NCBI GenBank assembly: GCA_037962975.1
Contig: CM075673.1
Location: 14,926,001-14,990,000 of the forward strand
Source of the DNA: Clitoria ternatea
Taxonomy: Eukaryota > Streptophyta > Magnoliopsida > Fabales > Fabaceae
Reading direction: 5' to 3'
Length of the DNA stretch: 64,000 nucleotides
Shown: positions 1 to 9,521 of the stretch, in pieces
Layout of the letters: each line of letters starts with the position of its first letter
Position numbering within the stretch: the stretch's first letter is position 1
The notes under the pieces: model-generated
What the model was told of the DNA's origin: nothing
Seen by the model: only the letters and a program-made list of their open reading frames with translations
The model's database searches: none
Made by a program: the position numbers and the translations under genes

Positions 1-2059
1 AAGGATAGCACACTCCATTGCAAATGTCAATCGTACGAGTACGCTATGTATATTCATTCATGTGCCTTACTTAATAAATGTCGCTATTGTGTTTGGTTTT
101 CTCATGTACCCGTGTGACCTATTCTTTTTCTTGTTGCTTAAAAATGAATAAACAAATCAAATGTCGCTTTCAATTATAAGGGCCATGGCAAAATTAATTG
201 ATGATACAAATATGCAAAATCCTAATATACTAACATGCAAATTCAAGTGCAGTGCAGTGCAGGAAGGTATGGTATGGTAATTGCTTTTGGGATTACGCTT
301 TAGAAATTGTGTGATCCGATGCTAAAATTGTCAACTTGTTGTGTGATGGAAGGGTATCAGTCTCCAGCTATACCTATAAAAGGGGTGGACCCACTTTCCC
401 ATTTGCTGTCCCGACAGGAACCTCGGGCCTCGGCCTTACGAAACCCAGTCCAGTTTTCTTTTCCACCCTGCCCTCCCTCCCTCCCTCATCAATAGTCACA
501 CACCTGCAAACCTGTTCTTCTGAAATTCTCACATTCAATACGTTTCTTACTATCCCCTTTATATTTCTCTTCACTTACTACTATTTACCTCTATTTTATA
601 TAAAAAGTGTTGAGTTGGGTATATAGGTTCTACCATCACTTAAATCATATTCATGACTCAAAAAGCAAAACCGATTTAACAATTACGATGCTATTACCTA
701 GTAGTATCTTGTAGTATCATATAGAACTTTTAATTTTAATAGTTTGCATGACAGAAGTTTAAAATTTGAAGGCTTTTATTTAATGATTGAATGCTTTAAC
801 TGATTAAATTTATATTTACATGTGCTCTTTGGGTCAAAACCCAATAACTTAAAAACCAAAAAAGAAAAAAAAAACTAAACATATGCAGATTAGCTTATGG
901 TCTAACTCAAGGACCATAAAAAACAAACTCATTTAGAACGTGGATCCCTACGGATTGACTCATTAGCACGTCTTTGCGATTTAATCTATTGCAGGATAGG
1001 TCTTTTTGTATTTGATCTAATTGGTGTCCGGTATAATATATATCTTGTATAATTGGTGTTAAAAGTGTCTCATTGTCTCTCTATTTACATCGTCTCAGTG
1101 GTAGTCTGGTATTATAGACACAGGTTTAATGGGAACACTGCGTCTTTCACGCTAAGGTATGCTTTTAAGTCAATTCCAACCGTGGTTAATGGGACACATC
1201 GGGGGTGTACTTATAAAAGAGACTTCGATGCTTAAATCATTACGGGTGTTACGGAAAATAAAAAGATTACAGAGGTAGTTGTGGAAACTAAATGTTGTTA
1301 CTTGTGCAATTAATAAATGATTTATATTTATAGAACTTCCCTGAGTGTAAGTTGTGATTTGACCCCTAATATTGAACAATGGTTACAGTCTTTTGTACAG
1401 AAGCAAGTTGCCCACTTGCATCTGATTCTGAGTCAAGTGTCAGCTTTTCTGACCGAGGTCTAGTTCACATATCCATACTGAGACTCAATGACCTCTTCGG
1501 TTTTGGTGCACCTCATCTAGTATTTGTCTTGACTTGGCTCTTATTTATAATTTTGCAGTGACCGGTGTTACTAGCCTTGGGGATCGGTATGCACATCGAA
1601 TCAATATCCCTAACTCTAAAAAAATATATAAAAATTAATTAAGTATTTGTTCCATTTAAATATTCCCAACTCAAATACGATTATCTCCGGTACAAGATGT
1701 ATGTAGTTAAATAAAAAAAATAGTAAATTTTTTATGAGTGTTCAAAATCTCCATATCCGTAATTGCCTATTCTAATAGGAAAAAAATTGACACTTGTTGG
1801 TCGGATATGCATAACCAAAGATTTTCAAATGATTACAAATGAGTAAGTATGGTTATACTCGACTGGCTTTAGTTTAGATTTTTTTATAACTGTTTTAACC
1901 AAACTCAACCAAAAACACACATAAAAGCTAAGAATTTCATGGGTTGGCCCTGGCTATTGGACAATGGTCCAATCTTTAGCTTCATAAGGCTCTCAAGTTT
2001 GCTAAGGTTAAATATATACAACGAGAGAGAAGGCGAGAGAGAGAGATGATGTATCACAA
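1..2059. other. AT-rich intergenic DNA, no gene recognised
   Basis: No open frame here has codon structure or motifs that I recognise. A TATA-like word (tataaaag) lies at about 375-382, followed by a CT-rich stretch (about 450-500) that could be a promoter and leader, but no coding exon follows. A short GA-rich microsatellite is at about 2021-2046. The first ~170 bases, with several AATAAA-like words, could be the 3' end of a gene lying outside the window; this cannot be shown. Confidence 0.5.
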
Positions 2060-2580
2060 GAGAAGGGTTCTATACCAGAACCAATTGATAATGGTTAGAA
2101 TGACCAACATATATTTAAACATGCGAAATATTATAAGGTAAATGATGTGGGACTTTGAGCCTGCCGGACTAGGCAAATGGTAACTTTTGACCCATAACGA
2201 ACAGGAAAATTTTGGCCCAGAAGAACCAGAAAGAATGTTCTAGCTCTAATACCATGTTTAAAATTTTATCCCAAAACCAATTGGCTAACACAAATATTTC
2301 CCAGGAGGTCACCCATCCCCGTACTACTTTTTCCCAAGCACGCTTAACTACAGAGTTCTGATGGAATCTAGTACATTAATGCTGGTATGATCGCACCTTA
2401 CCTGGTCCAAGAGTTGTCATTTTCTTATAGGTCAAAAGTTACTCTTTACCTAGTCTGACAGGCTTCGTTGAAAGGGGCGTGATGGAAGTCTTATATTGTT
2501 TGCCTCATAATATTTCGCATAATTTAAATACTTATTGGGTAACTATTTTCATTGTCAATTGGTTTTAGAATGAAACCTTT
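2060..2580 (-). mobile_element. Cassandra-like 5S-bearing TRIM relic with inverted arms
   Basis: Read on the minus strand, a 5S rRNA-like block (2397-2283) is followed by an LTR-type end in CA at 2256. Directly after it comes a primer-binding-site-like word (2255-2243) differing by one base from the initiator-Met tRNA word TGGTATCAGAGC. This order (5S inside the LTR, then PBS) is the hallmark of Cassandra terminal-repeat retrotransposons in miniature. The flanks form an imperfect inverted repeat: about 2062-2191 matches the reverse complement of about 2431-2577, sharing words such as gtcaaaagttac and aatatttcgcat. It is either a rearranged or nested head-to-head pair, or one damaged copy. Element limits are approximate. 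Confidence 0.65.
2283..2397 (-). pseudogene. 5S rRNA-derived sequence (relic, in TRIM)
   Basis: The reverse complement begins ggtgcgatcataccagc and runs through the recognisable plant 5S body (…catcagaactc…gttaagcgtgcttggg…gatgggtgacctcctggg) over about 115 nt. That is close to the ~120 nt of real 5S rRNA. It carries several substitutions and sits singly, next to a PBS-like word, with no tandem 5S spacer. It is therefore read as the 5S domain of a Cassandra-type LTR and not as a working 5S gene. Confidence 0.8.
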
Positions 2581-4421
2581 AAGATGATATTAGAGGCCTA
2601 TCCTAGATTCGTTATTGGGTCACCCATGTTGTCCACACTTCATTCTTGAGTGTGAGAGTGTTTTATACGTTCCGTGGGCCACCTGTATTGAGTTAGGCCC
2701 AATACCCAAATTTAAAACATATGATCTTTTAAGTGATCATGTGACTTTAAAAAACTTTTAATATCAACATGTTTGCCAATAATGCGAGTCTCTATATTAT
2801 ACTAATATATATTCTAATGTTATATTACATTAAGAAGTAAAGTAAGTAACTGCAAATCATAAATAATAAAGTCCTTAATGCAAGAAATAAAGTATAGACT
2901 TTTATACTTTGTATTTCAATTTCTCAAACACATTGCTTCACTTCATGTTCGCAATTTACATTAGAATATATGTTAGGATATTATTTTAGTTCTAATAAAA
3001 GATAAATAGTTTTAGTTCATTTCATTTCAAATAACAATTTACATTTAATGATACTCATCTATAACTATTTTATGAGATAACCAGGGGAACGATTGTTACT
3101 AATTAAAAAATAAGTCACGCATAAAAATATTAGGGACACTAAAATTTGTTGTCCAAAGTTCCGTCACGGGCTGTATTTTGTGAGATTTCTTGTAACTAGG
3201 TTTGTTTTTAGTTTTTCTGTTAATGAATTTTTTGTCACGTTTCTTCCTCTCTCTTTTTTGGATTATTATTTTTTAGTTTTTTTTCCTTTGTTTATATATA
3301 TAAAAGACTCATTCCTTTAATTTGTTGTTAGAATAGGATTTGGAAAGCGAAAGAGGTGTAAGTAATTTGGAAAAATGTTAATATTATTCTTACAATAAAT
3401 TCTTCTAAGACTTGTTTATATATATTTTTATAATTAATTCATTTTACAACTTTCTCTTTACTCTTTCTATTTTGTTGGTATTGTTGTAAAAAGTATATAT
3501 ACAATCATATTGTACAAATGTGATTGTTCAATTCTGAAATCAAACAGGTCATTTTAGCAAACATCATTGTAAGAAATAATTACTTCTATTTAAACCACGA
3601 TCTTATTTTGTTAAATTATTATTGATATATATATATAACCCATTTGGATAGGAATTGAGAATTCTTTTTGTTGGTATGCATATGCATGGCATGGATGGAA
3701 CGTTCTGTATACATACTTGAAAAGCAAGCAATCTGTTCTGGCTCTGTTCTTCCAGTCTTTACCTCAGATTGTCAGAAAGAAGGAGAGTAAGATTCTTAGC
3801 ACCATAGCTGTCCTCCCTGCTTAACTTCCTATTAACAGTTTGTGCTATTACCACAACTAGCTATACCTACATTCTTTTTCTTCATGTTAATATTAAATCC
3901 CTAATTTTTAGTTTTAGTTTTGGTGTTCATTTAAAATGTCTCCTACCTAATAGTGGAGATTAATTAATTCATTAATATTTCTCAATACCACTTCAAATCT
4001 GTTAAAATAGCACTCTCTCATATATAATATGGGTTCATTTAATAAAACAAACTTATAGCTTTTGACTTATAACTTATGATTTATGATATATGACTTTTTA
4101 AGTAACTTAGTTTTTTAAGGGGTTTATTAAAATAGAGCTATTTAGTAAAATTAATTTAAATTATGTTAAGTGACTTTAAAAGACATATAATATTTTAATT
4201 ACATAAGAGATAAAAGTTGCCATTAAAAAAAGATGGTAAAAATGACAACTAAGTAATTAAAAAGTTAGCTTATTATAACTTTTGAAAATACATAAGCTTC
4301 CTCAAGTAGTTTTTTAAAAGCTGAGAAAAAGCTATAAACTCCTTATTTTTGTGTTCCATGCACCCAACAACTGTAGTAACTTTTGAAAAATCATGAACTC
4401 CGAAAAAAGCTATAAGCTCAT
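2581..4421. other. AT-rich intergenic DNA
   Basis: No gene was recognised. The segment at about 4027-4420 repeats words like cttataactt/aagctataa in both orientations and may be a decayed MITE; no clean terminal inverted repeat or target duplication could be fixed. The remainder is A/T homopolymer-rich. Confidence 0.4.
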
Positions 4422-5758
4422 TGTAACATCATATTTTTCACTCAAATAGAAAATAGATATTAATATCTCTTTAATGATAAAACACTTATTATTAGTTAGT
4501 TGATTATTAACTAATTAATGTTTTTATGAAATTTTGGTACTTATATTTAATTATTTTGTTAAAATAATAATAATATATGTATTTTCAATGAGGAATTTTG
4601 AATGACTTAATTAGTATTCATTGATTAAGAAAATTATATTAAGAATTTTGAATATCTTTATTATTCACAACTTTTATTTTATATTTTTATATTTATGTTT
4701 TTACATATTTATGATTTAACTCTTATTAGAATTTTAAAATAAAATTTTGAAGGAATTAGACTATGGTTCTTTAGAACTTTTTAATTTACGTATTATTTAT
4801 GATTTTCTGGAATTTTTTAAAATTTTGAAAATATTTTAATAAAAAAATATATTTTTAGGGATTTTATATTTATATAAAGTACTTAAAATTAAAAATATTT
4901 ATAAAAACGTGAAGTTAAATTATAAGAAAAATTTTTAAAATCCATTTCAAGTAGACTTATTTAAAAATAATTTGTTTGAGTAAAATCTTGATTTTTACCA
5001 ATCGTAAGAAAATCGGAAACGTACTAATAAATTTTTATTAATAGAAAATTTTAGATTTTAAAATTTAAACTTTATATTACTTATTATAAAATTAGTAAGG
5101 TCTAATATAATATCGCTAAATTTTGAAAAGGACTGATTTTGAATATTTAAAATATTTACTGTTACTGTTTACTATTCACGTTTTACTAGTTACCGTTAGT
5201 ATTCATGTTTTACTATTTACTATTACTATTCATGATTTACTATTTACTGCTACTATTCACAGTAACTATTTAAATTTTACTATTTACTATTACTATTTAA
5301 AATTTATTATTCATTGTTACTATGCATAATTACTAATTACCATTTTTATTTCAAATAGTAACCTTTATTTTTTTATCTTATGCCTATACTAAAATAAATT
5401 GGTATTAATATTTCTAGAACTCGGAGGCGCAAAGTGAACTCACTTTTGGTAGCAATTCAAGGTAATGAGGAGTAGGATAGGAATATAATATGAAAAGACA
5501 TAAGAATAATGGGAGAAGTCTCCTACTTCTTTTAAATTTAATAATATTATTATTTTAAAATAATAACTTTTCAACTTAAAATTAATAATTAATTTAGTAT
5601 CTTGTGTAACTTATTCTGAAATACCTATGCATAGATCTAGACTATTATAACCTATATGGACTGGACTAAACCTATGCAAGGATCTAGACTATTATAACCT
5701 ATACGATTTGGACTAAACATATGCAAGGACTTGGAGTATTATGACCTATATGGACTTA
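4422..5758 (+). repeat. Old LTR of the LARD family, left part
   Basis: It starts TGTAACATC and follows the LTR of the LARD-like element at 13689 almost throughout, but with many substitutions, so it is older. It lacks the roughly 430-bp block that holds the TATA box, leader and splice donor in the young LTR: the junction falls at about 5150, where aatatttaaaatat runs straight into the TACTATT-type array (about 5156-5345). The right part resumes at 30294. Joined across element A, the sequence matches the uninterrupted young LTR, which confirms the insertion. Confidence 0.8.
5754..5758 (+). repeat. Target-site duplication of element A (left)
   Basis: The five bases actta directly precede the TG start of the left LTR. 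They recur at 30294-30298 directly after the CA end of the right LTR. Confidence 0.95.
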
Positions 5759-8700
5759 TGTAACATCCTAAAAATTTTATTCTCATGTATAATCATTTTG
5801 ATTTAGACCATCAATGATATTATCCATTTTATCTCAACTTTCTACATAAATTTTTGGTTAGGACAACATCTTCAATTTAACCTTTTACCATGGTAAATAA
5901 TTTTAACTTTATACCTTTGGTAAAAGTTAATCAAATAATTTATTACCTATTTCCTTAGTTATTAATTTCCTTGGCTTTTCCAATTACTCTCATCAAATTG
6001 CCACATACTCCACTCAAAATGCGTCATCTTGTACACATTTTAATTGTTAGTTAGAGTCCGAATTTGGAAATGTGTCCAACTACAAAGTTGTTCCTCTTTT
6101 TTTTATCTTTCCAACAAGACCAAATTTGTTAAATTCCATTAAGATATGAGAGAGATATGTCCAAAATACCGAAACAGTGTCAGAATTGATATTTTATTTC
6201 AATCATATCATCTTGTACATATTTTAATACCTTGTTAGAGTCTGAATTTGAAAAAGTAGTAAACTACGAAGTTGTTCCTCGTTGTCTTAGCTTTCCAACA
6301 AGACCACATTTGTTAAAATCCATTAAGATATGAGAGAGATATGCCTAAAATACCAAAACAGTGTCAGAATTGATATTTACTTCAATCAAACAAACTACAT
6401 TATGTAGGCTGCGGAAATGGTCAACAATCCAGCTCATTTTTCTCACCTAAAACCTCCATTATCACCATAATTCATGCACCTAACATCCCACTACAATCCC
6501 ATTATGAAAATCTTGTCCCCCACTTGTCATTTACATCATTAAATCAACACTACATCTTGTTCCCAAGTCTGAATTCTTAGAACAAGCTAAAGTTAGTGAA
6601 GTCTCTCTCTTATTTTCTTTCACTTTCTCCATCAATTTCACTCTTGATCTGAAGCTAGGACAATAATACAACACTTTCAACCACTTTAGGAACCTCCATT
6701 AAGGTAAGAGGGGACAGGGTTGTGAATATTTGTGAAATGGGTAGAATTGTATACTGATTCTAGGATTCCAGAATTTATTCGTAACTTGTTGCTCATTTTT
6801 GATATTGAAAACGTATGAATTTGACTCTGACTTCTTCATGAAAGTTGTAGATCTTTTTAATATCTGAATTTTGAGACCTGAATCAAGTAATTTGAATAAG
6901 TATAGCAAAAGTTATAGCCAAAATACTACAGCATGTTCGTGTGAAAGATTTATCCTTTGTTTTGTGTATATATTGATTTACTGGGAACTGTACGTGCATA
7001 ATCAGCCTTGGATGTCTTCATGAAAGTTGTAGATAATTAAGTTGTGGATCTTTATAAAGTGGTTGCACATTAAAATAATTTTTGTAGCTCAAGTTATGCT
7101 CATAATACTAAAGTATGTACAAGCTGTAAATCTGTGAACTTGAAATCCGTATCTTATTGTTAAAATTGGGCATTTTTTTAGTAAGAATTAGTGATCAGTG
7201 TCTTCATGAAAGTTGTAAATCTTTTTGTTATGTGAATTTTGAGACCTGAACCGATTGATTTGAGTATGTGTAGCAAAAGTTATAGCCAAAATACTACTGT
7301 ATGTCCGAGTGAAAGATTTGCTTCATGTTTAGTGTATATTTTGATATGCTGGGAATTATACATGCATAATCAGCCTTGGATGTCTTCATGAAAGTTGTAT
7401 ATAATTAAGTTATGGATTTTTAGAAGTGGTTTCACATCAAAATAATTTTTTTAGTTCAAGTTATGCTCAAATTACTGAAGTATGTGCAAGCTGAAATTCT
7501 GAAATTCTGGAATTTTGGAAATCCGAATCTTGTTTTCAATACTGGGAATTTTGTGTTATGAATTAGTTGTTTGAGTCTTCATGAAAGTTGTAGATAATTA
7601 AGTTTTGGATTTTTAGAAAGTGGTTTCACATCAAAATAATTTTTGTAGTTCAAGTTATGCTCAAATTACCGAAGTATGTGCAAGCTGAAATTCTGAAATT
7701 CTAGAATTTTGGAAATCCAAATCTTGTTTTCAATACTGGGAATTTTGTGGTATGAATTAGTTGTTTGAGTCTTCATGAAAGTTGTAGATAATTATGTTAA
7801 GAGTATTTTAGAACTGGTTTCATGCAAAAATCATTTTTGTAACTCCAGAAACACTGAAATTACTAATATATGTACGTTTTGAAAAACTCACCTTGAGGCA
7901 GTGTGGTATTTCGTGAATAAGTAATATTTCTGTTTGGAATTTGAAACTGTGTTCTTCATGAAAGTTGTAGATAATTGTATTATTGAGCTATAGAAAGTGG
8001 AATCACCTAAAAAGGAGTTGATTTGCCCATGTTATGACTGTTTTGCTAATGTATGTTGCTGTTGGGGATGCTAAAAGTCACTTAGAATGGCTATTTTGAA
8101 AGAAAATAATATTTTCTCTATGTCTAAAAATTATTTATTAAATTATTGAGTGATTATGAATTATTATAAATGTTGTTGAGTATCACACAGTTTGTATATT
8201 GTGATGGTGAATAATTATGAATGACATAATTAATATATATGTACATGAATGCCTTGTGGTTATTGACATATGTGGTTGAAACAGTAAATCCATGATTTTG
8301 TGAATTATTATGTGTATTGTGTTCCTTGAGGACTTGTAGTATCCAAGAGGTTTTGGAAATGTGGATATCATGGTATGTTAAAAGAATTAAAGGCATTCAT
8401 GCATCATAAGCATTCGGACGCACTATGGAATTTAGGGGTTCCATGATTGCCTACCCTGGTGGGGGGTTACTCTATGATGAGTTAAGCCCTATTATGTTGT
8501 GTGCCATGGAGTGTAGGGATTCATGGTTTATGCAGAAGTCCTACTTATGATATTGTGTACTTCGGTACTTAAGCGCCATGAAGTATAGGGATTCATGGTA
8601 TATGCTAAAGCCCTATTTGTGTCTCTATGAGACTTTTACTGCAGTATTCCCACCAAGACCAAATGGATCCAGCATGACATCATTTGACTAATTAAAGATC

Positions 8701-9120
8701 TATTAATGGACTTGTTTGGCATATTCATCATATCATTATGAATTGTTGATTGTGTTTGTGCAATTTTATCTATTTTATATTTATTCTATATTCTGTCTCA
8801 CTCTTATATTAATTTTTACAGTGAATGACACGCAGAATGCAGAGTGATGCCATGATGGATGTCTATTTGTTTTATTACCTGAACTTTGAATTTATGGGTT
8901 GTAATAAATATAATATGTCATGTACCATTATCTTCACAATCGTTTCCGCTACTTAAATATTTTCTTGAATTTAATTAATCACGACTAGTATGTATGATAA
9001 TTTTTCCGCTGTTATTAATTGTTATATAAACTCTGAATTAAATTTATAATTTTTAAAATGATCTTTCGAAAAAGCAAAAAATTTACTCGAAAATTTTAAT
9101 CCACGTTTCGGGGCGTTACA
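5759..9120 (+). repeat. Left LTR of element A
   Basis: It runs from TGTAACATCC to GGCGTTACA and is the same length as the right LTR. It contains a pyrimidine-rich leader (about 6595-6640), a strong splice-donor word AAG|GTAAG at 6704, a possible acceptor (tttttacag) at 8820-8821, and seven repeats of about 185 bp between them. A two-unit repeat of about 70 bp (ccatg-agt-tagggattcatgg) lies at about 8505-8640. Open frames of 62-80 codons in it are mirrored exactly in the right LTR and are not genes. Confidence 0.95.
6834..8010 (+). repeat. Seven ~185-bp repeats inside LTR A
   Basis: The word cttcatgaaagttgta recurs at 6834, 7016, 7202, 7384, 7577, 7771 and 7954, with spacings of 182, 186, 182, 193, 194 and 183. 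The units between the words are similar, with shared phrases such as ttcaagttatgctc and agtatgtgcaagctgaa. The same array is in the right LTR from about 28007. The array lies wholly between the candidate splice donor and acceptor of the LTR. Confidence 0.9.
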
Positions 9121-9123
9121 TGT

Positions 9124-9135
9124 TGGTATCAGAGC
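9124..9135 (+). other. Primer binding site of element A
   Basis: TGGTATCAGAGC lies three bases after the left LTR end. It is the standard initiator-methionine tRNA primer site of plant LTR elements. Confidence 0.9.
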
Positions 9136-9420
9136 GTTTTCAAAAATTCAGGACCAATTGCTATGACATATACTGTTTCTCGACATAATATGTAAAATGT
9201 TTGATTTATTGCTTGATAACATGCTAAATGTATACTATATGACTTATGCCTGATTGATTAATTGTAAAAAGATTTGTTTTGATTACCGCTTGATGATATG
9301 ATAAATGTGTGATATGATTGATTGCTTAACTGATAAACTGTAGAATAATGATAGTTATATAGTATTTATATATGATATATTATCCCTTAGAATTGGTATA
9401 AACCAAACTACGAATATAGG
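9136..9420 (+). other. Untranslated leader of element A
   Basis: This is AT-rich leader between the primer binding site and the gag start. Nothing else was seen in it. Confidence 0.6.
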
Positions 9421-9521
9421 ATGGCAAGAAACAACAACAACAACAACCACGATATGGCAGCAGCTTTCAACCGTTTAGCTGAAGCCATAGAACGACAAAA
9501 TCAACCAAGGAGCACTGGAGG
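9421..9521 (+). pseudogene. Element A gag, N-terminal piece
   Basis: ATG at 9421 opens a frame (MARNNNNN…, then an alpha-helical AAAFNRLAEAIERQ stretch) typical of the first residues of plant gypsy Gag. After 33 codons and two bases it is cut at 9521 by the solo LTR insertion. The frame resumes in phase at 12499, just past the second TSD copy. Confidence 0.85.
9517..9521 (+). repeat. TSD ggagg of nested solo LTR
   Basis: The bases ggagg at 9517-9521 recur at 12494-12498 on the other side of the insert. Confidence 0.95.

Noticed and set aside
375..382. TATA box followed by a CT-rich leader
   Set aside because: No coding exon follows within several kb and no transcript evidence; kept only as a note.
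2283..2397. Functional 5S rRNA gene
   Set aside because: It is single, carries substitutions and is tied to a PBS-like word; the Cassandra-type reading fits better.
3680..3800. Possible microRNA precursor near the agaaaggagagtaag segment
   Set aside because: I could not find a long enough opposite arm for a hairpin by eye.
8154..8396. 80- and 62-codon minus-strand ORFs repeated at 29327-29569
   Set aside because: They are mirrored in both LTRs of element A and have low-complexity composition; not genes.
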